NCBI RefSeq assembly: GCF_000478195.2
Contig: NZ_AUZM01000034.1
Coordinates: forward strand, 1-64,000
Origin: Lyngbya aestuarii BL J
Lineage (GTDB): Bacteria; Cyanobacteriota; Cyanobacteriia; Cyanobacteriales; Microcoleaceae
Length of the DNA: 64,000 bases
Direction: 5' to 3'
The position numbers were made by a program, and so were the translations under genes. The notes beneath the pieces were generated by a model that saw only the letters and a list, made by a program, of their open reading frames with translations, was not told where the DNA came from and searched no databases. How positions within the stretch are numbered: position 1 is the stretch's first letter; every line of letters starts with the position of its first letter. This document shows positions 18,510 to 26,299 of the stretch, in pieces.

Positions 18510-19130
18510 TTACACCCATTCTCGCAACGTTTGATGCACCACAGCCAGATGCCACATATAATCCTCTAAGGGATATTCTGATGCAGCTTTCATAATAAAC
18601 TCTTTGGCTTGGGCTTCATTTTCTTGGGCTTCATAATATAATCCTACATAGAGATGAGCATAAAATTCTCCTTGTTTTCCTAATTTTTTCCCCGTGTTGA
18701 TCACATCTTCGGGCTGACAATTTCCTGCAAAAAGTTCATAAACCTGTCGCATCACCTTTCGAGGATCATTACGAACTGACAATAAACAATCTTTTGCGGC
18801 TTCATCTCCTAAAAGTTGAGCCATACAAAGATATCGCCAAATCGTTTCTTCTAAATCTTGTCCATTAACGACTAAATCTAGTTCAAATTGATTCGCTCCG
18901 GCTTGAAATTGTCGAGCATAATAGTAAGATAACCCCCGTTGCCATAAATAAGGCTGAAGGGTTGGTTCAAGTTTTTCGGCTTGATCAAAATCTTGAATAG
19001 AGGCTTCGATTTCAGCCAATTTAAAATGAACCATCCCCCGCTGAACATAAGCTTTTGGATCAAAGGGTCGAGTAGCAATTTCATCGTTCCAATGAGCCAA
19101 TTGATTTTGAAGAAAGTCTTGACGATCCAT
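18510..19130 (-). CDS. TPR-repeat protein
   Basis: A 206-residue soluble helical protein with about three to four tetratricopeptide-like repeats: the clear ones are around residues 24-57 (AYVQRGMVHFKLAEIEASIQ then DFDQAEKLEP), 58-91 (LWQRGLSYYYARQF) and 155-190 (FYAHLYVGLYYEAQENEAQA). Proteins of this shape are scaffolds for protein-protein contacts. The partner cannot be told from sequence. It begins 37 bases downstream of the pfkA stop on the same strand, so it may be transcribed with pfkA. No signal peptide is seen. Confidence 0.8.
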   Translation of the reverse strand: MDRQDFLQNQLAHWNDEIATRPFDPKAYVQRGMVHFKLAEIEASIQDFDQAEKLEPTLQPYLWQRGLSYYYARQFQAGANQFELDLVVNGQDLEETIWRYLCMAQLLGDEAAKDCLLSVRNDPRKVMRQVYELFAGNCQPEDVINTGKKLGKQGEFYAHLYVGLYYEAQENEAQAKEFIMKAASEYPLEDYMWHLAVVHQTLREWV

Positions 19131-19167
19131 ATAAAAAAACAGTTACGAGTTACTCAACACCCTGAAC

Positions 19168-20250
19168 TTAGTTTCCCAAACAAATTCCCATACTACGAGC
19201 TGTTTTCACCAAAATATCATTTGGATCAATTGCCCGATATTGAGCGATCGCTTCAGCAATGGGGACACTATCGACCTCACGATTATGCCAAATCACCATG
19301 CGATCATATTTTTCTTCGGCAATTAAATCAACTGCGGCTACCCCAAATGCTGAACCAATCACTCGATCTGTCATCGTGGGTGTTCCGCCCCGTTGAACGT
19401 GACCCAAAACCGTCACTCGCGTTTCCGCCCCACTACAAGCGGCTATTTTATCCGCTAAATATTGACCAATTCCTCGCAGTCGAGATTCTCCATGAAAGTC
19501 TTTAGTGGTGAGAGCATCTCCGCTTTCTGTACGAACGGCCTCCGCAACGACAATTAAACAATAGTTTTTACCCTGTTTTTGACGTTCTTGAATTTGGTCA
19601 CAAATCTTTTCTAAACTGTAGGGAATTTCCGGGATTAAAATCACATCTGCCCCCCCTGCAATTCCTGAGCGCAAAGCAATATGTCCGGCGTCGCGTCCCA
19701 TGACTTCGACAATCATCACCCGACTGTGACTGGCTGCTGTAAAATGTAAGCGATCAATTGCTTCTGTGGCAATGGTGGCTGCGGTGTGATATCCAATCGA
19801 TAATTCGGTACTGCCGACATCATTATCAATGGTTTTAGGAATACCGACGAGATTAAGATTTCCTTGTTGGGCAAGTTTTCGTAAGATGGCTAAACTCCCA
19901 TCTCCACCAATCCCAATTAACGCATCTAATTGAAGTAGACGATAACCTTCAATGATTTCACTGGAGCGATCTTGTACACTTCCATCTGACATCGGAAAGG
20001 CAAAGGGATCACCTTTATTTGTGGTTCCCAGCATGGTTCCTCCTTGTGTCAGAATCGGTTCTACTTTTTCAATGTTTAAATTAATCACATTGGGTGGACG
20101 AGACATCAAACCATGAGTAGCTTGACGAATTCCCAATACTTCCCAACCATAAGTTCCCACTGCTCGATAAACCGCCGCTCGAATCGCTGCATTCAAGCCT
20201 GCACAGTCTCCCCCACTGGTTAAGATGCCGATGCGTTTGTGTTCTTTCAT
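19168..20250 (-). CDS. pfkA: 6-phosphofructokinase
   Basis: A 360-residue phosphofructokinase catalysing phosphorylation of fructose 6-phosphate to the 1,6-bisphosphate in glycolysis. Visible are the N-terminal phosphate loop TSGGDCAGLNAAIR (11-24), GGDGS near 115-119, the catalytic block PKTIDNDVGSTELSIGYHTA and the substrate loop EVMGRDAGHIAL. PKTIDND with Lys rather than the Gly of classic bacterial ATP-PFKs places it in the ATP/PPi mixed clade common in cyanobacteria; the Gly after GGD favours ATP as phosphoryl donor. The protein is longer than E. coli PfkA (320 aa). The TPR gene follows 37 bases later. Confidence 0.94.
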   Translation of the reverse strand: MKEHKRIGILTSGGDCAGLNAAIRAAVYRAVGTYGWEVLGIRQATHGLMSRPPNVINLNIEKVEPILTQGGTMLGTTNKGDPFAFPMSDGSVQDRSSEIIEGYRLLQLDALIGIGGDGSLAILRKLAQQGNLNLVGIPKTIDNDVGSTELSIGYHTAATIATEAIDRLHFTAASHSRVMIVEVMGRDAGHIALRSGIAGGADVILIPEIPYSLEKICDQIQERQKQGKNYCLIVVAEAVRTESGDALTTKDFHGESRLRGIGQYLADKIAACSGAETRVTVLGHVQRGGTPTMTDRVIGSAFGVAAVDLIAEEKYDRMVIWHNREVDSVPIAEAIAQYRAIDPNDILVKTARSMGICLGN

Positions 20251-20591
20251 GGTTCACATCCTGCATTCATTCTATTTTAAGATTAAGTCTTCTTGGTTTC
20301 TACACCGCAAAATTTTCTTCTGACTTAATCTTTTGGGTATTAGTATCTAGTAGTTATAACCTAGCTTCTAGATTTTAACAGTAAATGGTCATTCTGACGA
20401 GTGACTGATTTAAAAGTTTATAATCAATGGAAAATCCTGTAAATGTGATGCTCTGAATCATTTGATCATCGCTTTATTCAACTTTGTTCAATAAAAGTCA
20501 ATAAAAAGAGCAGACAAAACCTGATCAATGCTGGCTTTATCTGCGGTTTATTGGTTGTCTTAATTCTGAGGTTAGAGTTGTTGAGTTAATC
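20251..20591. other. Spacer between pfkA and an unknown gene
   Basis: These 341 bases contain the minus-strand terminator at 20502-20544 and, at about 20385-20405, a fragment resembling the TGTCATTCTGA-type dispersed repeat also seen at 21971-22027. The pfkA promoter must lie between roughly 20251 and 20500, but I cannot place it. No small ORF convinces. Confidence 0.5.
20502..20544 (-). terminator. Intrinsic terminator of the upstream unknown gene
   Basis: Read on the minus strand, a 12-bp stem (20533-20544 pairing with 20510-20521, with two G-U wobbles), an 11-base loop and a T-rich tail TCTTTTTATT. It lies 48 bases downstream of the stop of the 179-aa gene at 20592. Confidence 0.7.
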
Positions 20592-21131
20592 CTAGAACGG
20601 GCAGCTTGCGGGTGGGAATTGAGTTCCTGCATTGATGCGGTTGTAGCCATTCAGGTCAAAAATTGCACTCTTATAAATCACTTTTTTTCCTTCTTTTCTA
20701 CCCCGACGAACCCGCAGAGAACCCGCCACATCCCAAACCACAAAATCTTCTCCACAATTTCTCAGAATTGCTTCATCAAAAGGTTCAGACAATTCGACCG
20801 CAGCACCTGTAATGGTATTACCATTAACTTGACCGCTAATACAAATACTATTAGAACTATTCGCTTGACTCAATTGACCTATAATATCATTTCCTTTCTT
20901 CCGGAATAAAAAGATTAAAGATTCAGTTTGAGCCAGTTCTGCGTCAGTAATTGGAGTGCTAGCGGTTACATAGCGATAGTTACCATCCGGTAAGCTAGAA
21001 ACTTTGGTTTTAGTTTGAGTTTTAGGTTGAAATTGTACCATGGTTAAAGCTCTTTTTTGGGTTAACTTGTTTACTTCATTACAATCTAACTTCTCAAGTT
21101 TCAGGATAACAGTCCCTTGTTTGAGCGACAT
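20592..21131 (-). CDS. Conserved-looking hypothetical protein
   Basis: Up to 179 residues. I do not recognise the family. The C-terminal 130 residues form a beta-rich domain, with the phrases LPDGNYRYVTA, RKKGNDIIGQLSQ, CISGQVNGNTITGAAVEL and DLNGYNRINAGTQFP, resembling small secreted or lipocalin-like 'SPDGNYxY' domains seen in cyanobacteria, but no signal peptide is evident. Two starts are possible: ATG 21131, and ATG 21041 (MVQFQPKTQT), which would remove a Lys-rich N-terminus. It has its own terminator. The two-helix membrane protein gene lies 31 bases upstream on the same strand, so the two may form an operon. Confidence 0.6.
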   Translation of the reverse strand: MSLKQGTVILKLEKLDCNEVNKLTQKRALTMVQFQPKTQTKTKVSSLPDGNYRYVTASTPITDAELAQTESLIFLFRKKGNDIIGQLSQANSSNSICISGQVNGNTITGAAVELSEPFDEAILRNCGEDFVVWDVAGSLRVRRGRKEGKKVIYKSAIFDLNGYNRINAGTQFPPASCPF

Positions 21132-21162
21132 TAGAGTTGGATAGTCTTTATGAGCGAATTTT

Positions 21163-21705
21163 TTAACTTTTAAGACCAGATCTAGCAGACTGTAGTTTTG
21201 GCTGTTCGTTAGGATTTTCTTGAATTAATTCGACTTTTAGAGATTTGAAATTCTCCCGAATTTCTTCGAGATCATCTTCAGCTTCTACCTCAAATTCAAG
21301 ATCGCTGCGTAAATTATCCGCCTTTACTAAAACTCGTTCATAGAGAGAAACTTTCTTACTCATTGGAACAGAAGCAATCCAACCATTTATAGTTACGGCT
21401 AAAGTTCCTAAAGGTGCTACTAATCCTTGTATTTTCTCCTCCTGGGAAGAACCACAAATAGTCGTTGCTGCGGTTAATACCAGTGCGATTCCAATCGACC
21501 AACGATTTAACCGTTTTGCCCTGGTCAACTCTTGTGCTTTTTCAGCTTTATAAGTAATAACTTCCTTAACCAATTTCTCTTTTTTATTGACTAAATTATT
21601 ACTAATATTCTGATTTGGAAAGGTTTTTTCTAAATGAAGGATAGGAGTAGAAGACTGAGTTGATTTTTTCGGTTCGGTGTGCTTTTCAACTGAGGTAGAC
21701 TGCAT
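21163..21705 (-). CDS. Hypothetical membrane protein with two hydrophobic segments
   Basis: A 180-residue protein with a polar N-terminus of about 60 residues, two hydrophobic helices (about 72-85, WSIGIALVLTAATTIC, and 95-112, VAPLGTLAVTINGWIASV) and an acidic, probably coiled-coil C-terminal region. The two-helix-plus-long-helix shape recalls SLATT-type membrane proteins, but no specific motif supports that name. ATG 21705 follows AGGAGG at good spacing, which supports the start. The unknown gene at 20592 follows after 31 bases. Confidence 0.65.
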   Translation of the reverse strand: MQSTSVEKHTEPKKSTQSSTPILHLEKTFPNQNISNNLVNKKEKLVKEVITYKAEKAQELTRAKRLNRWSIGIALVLTAATTICGSSQEEKIQGLVAPLGTLAVTINGWIASVPMSKKVSLYERVLVKADNLRSDLEFEVEAEDDLEEIRENFKSLKVELIQENPNEQPKLQSARSGLKS

Positions 21706-22058
21706 TGGAAATTCCTCCTATATCAATCGCTTAAGGGTTAACTGAACTGTTATTTATAATCTAACGTTTGCGTTTATCTATGAACAGTCGCTTATTTGAG
21801 TGAAGTGAGTTATTCGCTAAAAATCAGATTGGACTCTCCTCTCCAACACCCAAGCTATTGAATTTATATACTTCTCTTTTCTATCTCTCTATTCCGGACG
21901 AATTGTTCCTGAAACGTGCCTAAAGTTTGTTACATTTTTGAGTAACAGTCTGTTTTGATCTCTATTTAAGTGTCACCCTGAACGAAATCAAAATCTAGAA
22001 GATTCTTCATACTTATTCAGAATGACAATTATTTTTGTACACTAAACCTCTGAACTTC
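21706..22058. other. Spacer carrying a dispersed inverted repeat
   Basis: These 353 bases hold the promoter region of the membrane-protein gene at 21705 and the inverted repeat listed at 21971-22027. Nothing else is recognisable, and no open frame is convincing. Confidence 0.5.
21971..22027. repeat. TGTCA...TGACA imperfect inverted repeat
   Basis: The element begins TGTCACCCTGAACGAAATCA and ends with ATTCAGAATGACA, the two ends forming an imperfect inverted repeat around AGAAGATTCTTC. It resembles the widespread small intergenic 'TGTCATTCTGAACGAAGTGA' repeat of cyanobacteria and other bacteria. It lies 32 bases after the FGGY kinase stop (minus strand) and might act as a transcription end. 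A partial relative is at about 20385-20405. Confidence 0.5.
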
Positions 22059-23357
22059 CTACACCTGACTTTTTTCAAGACTTTGCATCGCTAATCGAGC
22101 GACACCATAGGTGGCGGCTGTATGTCTCGGCTGAACCATTGGTACTTTGAGATAACGTTCTCGAATTGTTGTCCAAACGGTATTTTTTGCCCCTCCTCCG
22201 GCTGTATAAACGTGAGTCAGAGGTGTCGCGCCTAACTCTTGCAACCGTTGATAACCTGTCGCTTCAATTCGAGCAATACTTTCGAGTAAACCGTGTAAAA
22301 ATTCTACTGAATTATCCGGACGAGGTTCAAGACGGGGCGGAAGTTCAAGATCATTAATCGGAAAGCGATCGCCTTTTTTTAATAAGGGATAATAATCTAG
22401 GGGACTGTTAATATTGGGATTAATTTGTTGACTGAGCGTTTTTAATTCCCTATCGCTAAAGAACGCTCGCAACACCGCCCCTCCCGTGTTGGATGCACCG
22501 CCAGTCAGCCACAAGTTCCCGAGGCGATGGCTGTAAACCCCGTAGCGAGCATCATTAACAGGGGTATGGCTGAGAAGCTTCAACACCACAGTTGAACCCA
22601 AGGATGTCACCGCTTCACCCGGAGAAGTTGCACCACTGGCGAGAAAAGCGGCTATACTATCGGTGGTTCCCGCACAGACAACACATTGTTTCGGTAAATC
22701 TAATTGTTCTGCAATTTCTGAGGTAATGGGACTGATTGGGGTTCCCGGTGTAATGACTTTGGGTAATTGTAACTTCAGTGGATTTGACTCATGATTAATT
22801 GCATTTGTCAACCAACTTGGGTAACATAAATGAGTGATGTCGTAGCCAAGTTTCAGCGTGTTATGATAGTCGCTAATACCCAGTTTTCCATGCAGCAAAA
22901 ACCCTAACCAGTCCGCTTGATGTAGGAAATAAATGGGCTGAGAAGGGATGTTTAATTCATTGTGATGATGTTGCCACCACAGCAGTTTTGCTAAACTAGA
23001 GGTTGCACTGAGAACGAGATGATTTGCCGGGGCGATCGCTTTGATTTTTTCGATCATTTCTACCCCTCGTCCGTCGTTGTAAAGCAAAGGGGATGTAATC
23101 GGTTTTCCCTGTTGATCGCACAACAGCGTGGTTCCTGATGTACCATCAATCGCGATCGCGCTTGTTTGACGACGAAGTTCTACAGGAATTTGAACAATTA
23201 AATCAAATAAAGCCGTTTGCCAAATAATAGGCCATTGATTAGGGGAAGAAGTCCCTTGAAATCGAGATTCAACCTCTTGATGAATATCACCCTTTTGATC
23301 GAGGATGGCCAGTCGTGCGCCTGAAGTTCCGAAATCAATCCCGATATAAAAGTTCAT
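22059..23357 (-). CDS. FGGY-family sugar kinase, D-ribulokinase-like
   Basis: A 432-residue FGGY kinase. The first phosphate loop is IGIDFGTSGAR with D8 and T11, followed by AIAIDGTSGTTLL and, in the second lobe, CAGTTDSIAAFL, whose Asp is the expected catalytic base, and TAGGGAKNTVW near the C-terminus. It is shorter than typical xylulokinases (about 480-500 aa) and in length and motifs resembles the Synechococcus SePSK / plant XK-1 group, for which D-ribulose kinase activity has been reported. The likely reaction is ATP-dependent phosphorylation of free D-ribulose. ATG 23357 is a good start. It is divergent from the peptidoglycan-binding protein gene. Confidence 0.87.
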   Translation of the reverse strand: MNFYIGIDFGTSGARLAILDQKGDIHQEVESRFQGTSSPNQWPIIWQTALFDLIVQIPVELRRQTSAIAIDGTSGTTLLCDQQGKPITSPLLYNDGRGVEMIEKIKAIAPANHLVLSATSSLAKLLWWQHHHNELNIPSQPIYFLHQADWLGFLLHGKLGISDYHNTLKLGYDITHLCYPSWLTNAINHESNPLKLQLPKVITPGTPISPITSEIAEQLDLPKQCVVCAGTTDSIAAFLASGATSPGEAVTSLGSTVVLKLLSHTPVNDARYGVYSHRLGNLWLTGGASNTGGAVLRAFFSDRELKTLSQQINPNINSPLDYYPLLKKGDRFPINDLELPPRLEPRPDNSVEFLHGLLESIARIEATGYQRLQELGATPLTHVYTAGGGAKNTVWTTIRERYLKVPMVQPRHTAATYGVARLAMQSLEKSQV

Positions 23358-23587
23358 GCTAATTCAACCTAAAAATATTGTCAATTTGCGATTTTATAGT
23401 ACAATGAAAAGTTTACAAATCAATATCTTCATTTTGAGCTTTTATTAACTTTTGATAAAAAGTATACAATTCAGGTCTATTTGCTCTAGACTTTCAGTGA
23501 ATTTATAGTTATAAAGTAAAAGATACAGGGGAAATCCTAAAGGATCAACCACTGAGGAAATGCTTTAAGGAGCTTGTAGAGGGTTTT

Positions 23588-24271
23588 ATGGATACACTCG
23601 CTTATAATCATTTAGTCTCCGCTTTTGAATCTCCCCGTCAGTCTAATGTTGATGGCAGCTTGGTTCTATTCCGGGGTATGAACTGGAACCAAATGTCAGG
23701 CGCTTGCTTATTACCCATTGTCTCTGTTGCAATTGGTGCAGCTATTTTAAGTGCAGGTAAGCCTGCTCAAGCCGCACTATACTATGGTGATTATGGTTCT
23801 GACGTTAAAGATGTTCAGCACAAGCTGGCATATTATGGCTACTTTAGCTATAAAGCGACTGGCTATTATGGTAAAGTCACCAAGCACGCGGTTAAAGCCT
23901 TCCAACGGGACTACGGTTTACACGCTGATGGTGTAGTTGGCCCGAGTACAGCTTCTGCTATGGGCTTAAAGTGCTATGGTAGCTCCTGCTACAAGTCTAG
24001 CTCTCACAAGTCCGACTACAGTAAGCACCATTACAAAAAAGCTAGCTACCACAAGAAGTCTCACAGCTCTGGCTTAAGTCATGGTTCTAGCGGCTACACA
24101 GTGGTCAAGCTACAAGATAAGTTAGCTAAGTATGGCTACTTCCATGCTAACTCTACGGGCTACTACGGTAAAATCACCAAACACGCGGTTAAAGCCTTCC
24201 AGTGTGACTATGGCTTACACGATGATGGTATTGCTGGCCCGAAAACCCTCCATGCAATGGGTTTATATTAA
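23588..24271 (+). CDS. Secreted protein with two peptidoglycan-binding domains
   Basis: A 227-residue protein. After a 35-residue N-terminal extension comes a hydrophobic export segment (about 36-58) with a cleavage-like PAQA-AL site near 59-63. Two nearly identical PG_binding_1 domains follow (about 66-128 and 165-227), each with the pattern GYYGKxTKHAVKAFQxDYGL and GxxGPxT. They are joined by a low-complexity linker of about 38 residues very rich in Ser, His, Lys and Tyr. It probably binds the cell wall; no hydrolase domain is attached. The duplicated domain arose by internal duplication. AAGGAG at 23567-23572 is a little far, and GAGGG at 23578-23582 is close to ATG 23588. Confidence 0.85.
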   Translation: MDTLAYNHLVSAFESPRQSNVDGSLVLFRGMNWNQMSGACLLPIVSVAIGAAILSAGKPAQAALYYGDYGSDVKDVQHKLAYYGYFSYKATGYYGKVTKHAVKAFQRDYGLHADGVVGPSTASAMGLKCYGSSCYKSSSHKSDYSKHHYKKASYHKKSHSSGLSHGSSGYTVVKLQDKLAKYGYFHANSTGYYGKITKHAVKAFQCDYGLHDDGIAGPKTLHAMGLY

Positions 24272-24321
24272 TTAGTAGGATATTTTTAAAGAGTTCAACT
24301 CTTAACAATTTCCTATAAATC

Positions 24322-24369
24322 AACCTGCATAACTATTAGGTAGATAATCGCTTAATAGCCATGCAGGTT
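24322..24369. terminator. Stem-loop between convergent genes
   Basis: A perfect 9-bp stem, AACCTGCAT (24322-24330) with ATGCAGGTT (24361-24369), enclosing a 30-base loop and followed by ATTTTC. It lies between two convergent genes, so it could end transcription from either side, but the long loop and weak T-run make this only moderately likely. Confidence 0.45.
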
Positions 24370-24410
24370 ATTTTCAGTTAAAATAAGTTCTCAAAAACGT
24401 TTAACGGGAA

Positions 24411-24758
24411 CTACTTTTTCATGTCCCGAGCCATTTTACGGAACTCGTCGAGGTTAGTATCCGGGCGACGCCGCTCTGTTGTTGGAGTTGAAAAAGAAGA
24501 TGAAGAGGAAGAGGAAAAGGAGGATGCCGAAGAACCATTAGAAGCCGGCTTGGACATCTCCATAGCAGCTTTAGCCACAGAGTCAGGGATATTAACAGGC
24601 TTTCCACCTGCCATTTTCGGGAAGCTTTTCTTCACCTGCTGTTGTTTACGCATGAACTCTACGTCACCCAAACTTTGGGCATCGTCTGAGCCGAGGTAGA
24701 ATGCACCAGATTCAGTATTTTCAGACTTTTTACCAAATAAACCAAATAGTCCTGCCAT
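24411..24758 (-). CDS. Conserved-looking cyanobacterial hypothetical protein
   Basis: I choose ATG 24758 (115 aa, MAGLFGLFGKKSENTES) because GGAG lies 8 bases before it; the upstream ATG 24806 adds a poor, untypical 16-residue extension. The protein has a short amphipathic N-terminus, the segment GAFYLGSDDAQSLGDVEFMR, a motif KKSFPKMAGGKPVNIPDSV, then a Ser-rich linker of about 20 residues and a basic C-terminal helix (DEFRKMARDMKK). I recall proteins with this start as common in cyanobacteria but of unknown role. It is soluble. No operon partner. Confidence 0.7.
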   Translation of the reverse strand: MAGLFGLFGKKSENTESGAFYLGSDDAQSLGDVEFMRKQQQVKKSFPKMAGGKPVNIPDSVAKAAMEMSKPASNGSSASSFSSSSSSSFSTPTTERRRPDTNLDEFRKMARDMKK

Positions 24759-25011
24759 GTAATACTCCGAATAGCTGTATGAGAATTTTTCATCGTTATG
24801 TAACATATTATCAAAATTTATGTTGAAATGAGTACAATATTAATTTTTATCGGTTGGCTTCTGCCGTTAACTCAAGAGTTGCAAACAGCCAATGTAGGTT
24901 TAGAATCATTGAATTGATGGCGATTTCAGCCGAAACAGCATCGTAATATCTACACAGAAGCAGACTGAACAGACCGACAAAAAATGAGAAAAATGAACAG
25001 ATGATCAAATT

Positions 25012-26289
25012 ATGATTAATATTTGGATTCAACATATCGCCTGGGGGCTGGGTGCCGTACTCGGAGTTGAACTCGTTCGAGATCTTTACCATGTCCTTTC
25101 CCACGTTTGGCCACCGTTGTATCGCTGGCACGTCTGGCATCATCGAGTCTTTCGTCAAGACTTTAGCGTAGTTAGCGATCAAATTTATCGTCAGGGAAAC
25201 TGGTATCACGATGTCCCCGAAGCGATCGCCATGTTAACATTTAGCTTAATCTTTGGAATCATCGCCCATTCTTTTGCCCCTGAACATCAATGGTTTGCCC
25301 TAATTGGTTGTGTGTATACGCTTTCGTTTTTACTTCCCGCAATTGCCCGAGGACTCGGTATTCCCAAAGTCGATCAACTCACAGATATTACTCATCTTCC
25401 CGGCGAATTTTATCAACCGCCCTCTCACTGGTTTGTTAACCGTCCTTATCACTGGCGGCATCATTTTGACAATCAAAACGCTTATTTTTGTGGTACGCTC
25501 ACCTTCGTCGATAAACTGATGGGAACAGCACTTTCTCTCAAAGGTAAAACAATCGCAGTTACAGGCGCATCTGGAACTCTAGGACGAGCGCTTTTATTAC
25601 AACTTCATCAAGCCGAAGCAAAAGTTATCGCCCTCACGTCTGGAGATCAAACCGTTAGTATTCATCTCAATGGAGAAGAATATCCCGTCAAAACCATCAC
25701 CTGGAAAGTCGGTGAAGAAGATCAACTCACTCAGTTATTGAAAAAAGTTGATATTCTGATTTTAAATCATGGCATTAATGTTCATGGAGAACGCACACCC
25801 CAAGCAATCACAAACTCTTATGAAATCAATGCGTTTTCAAGTTGGCGGTTACTCGAATTATTTCTGTCAACCGTAGAAACAAACACAGATATTGCTCGCA
25901 AAGAAATTTGGGTCAATACCAGCGAAGCCGAAGTCAGTCCGGCATTGAGTCCGTTATACGAACTCAGTAAACGAACTTTAGGAGATTTAATTACCCTCAG
26001 ACGTTTAGATGCGCCCTGTGTAATTCGGAAATTAATTTTAGGGCCGTTTAAAAGTAATTTGAATCCGATTGGTGTGATGTCACCGGACTGGGTTGCCAAA
26101 CAAATTGTCAAACAAGCTTGTTCAGATATGAGAACAATTATTGTAACGATTAACCCAATTACTTTTATTGCTTTTCCAGTTAAAGAGTTTTTTGTTTCTC
26201 TGTACTTCAAACTCTTTACTCACAAATCTATCCCGACATTTTTACGGAAAGAAGTATCTTCTTCCGAGACATTTTCTAAATTTAATTAA
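25012..26289 (+). CDS. Sterol desaturase/fatty-acid-hydroxylase domain fused to a short-chain dehydrogenase
   Basis: A 425-residue fusion. The N-terminal membrane half (1-170) has the histidine boxes of the fatty acid hydroxylase superfamily: HVLSH (27-31), HVWHH (40-44) and HWRHH (147-151), which bind the di-iron centre. The C-terminal half is a Rossmann SDR with GASGTLG at 185-191 and a YELSK catalytic-type motif near residue 318. A membrane di-iron oxygenase feeding its product to a dehydrogenase is the natural reading, acting on a lipid, sterol-like or hydrocarbon substrate that the sequence does not identify. Such bifunctional proteins are annotated in several cyanobacteria. The gene converges on the giant kinase gene with a gap of only 10 bases. 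Confidence 0.85.
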   Translation: MINIWIQHIAWGLGAVLGVELVRDLYHVLSHVWPPLYRWHVWHHRVFRQDFSVVSDQIYRQGNWYHDVPEAIAMLTFSLIFGIIAHSFAPEHQWFALIGCVYTLSFLLPAIARGLGIPKVDQLTDITHLPGEFYQPPSHWFVNRPYHWRHHFDNQNAYFCGTLTFVDKLMGTALSLKGKTIAVTGASGTLGRALLLQLHQAEAKVIALTSGDQTVSIHLNGEEYPVKTITWKVGEEDQLTQLLKKVDILILNHGINVHGERTPQAITNSYEINAFSSWRLLELFLSTVETNTDIARKEIWVNTSEAEVSPALSPLYELSKRTLGDLITLRRLDAPCVIRKLILGPFKSNLNPIGVMSPDWVAKQIVKQACSDMRTIIVTINPITFIAFPVKEFFVSLYFKLFTHKSIPTFLRKEVSSSETFSKFN

Positions 26290-26299
26290 TCACGACGAT

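Noticed and set aside
24421-24699. 92-codon ORF, very acidic, on the plus strand
   Set aside because: Exactly antisense to the Ser-rich linker of the minus-strand gene at 24411-24758; the Glu run is a mirror of Ser codons.
24847-25209. 120-codon minus-strand ORF overlapping the desaturase-SDR start
   Set aside because: Lies opposite the conserved His-box region of the fusion protein, and has no Shine-Dalgarno or family resemblance.
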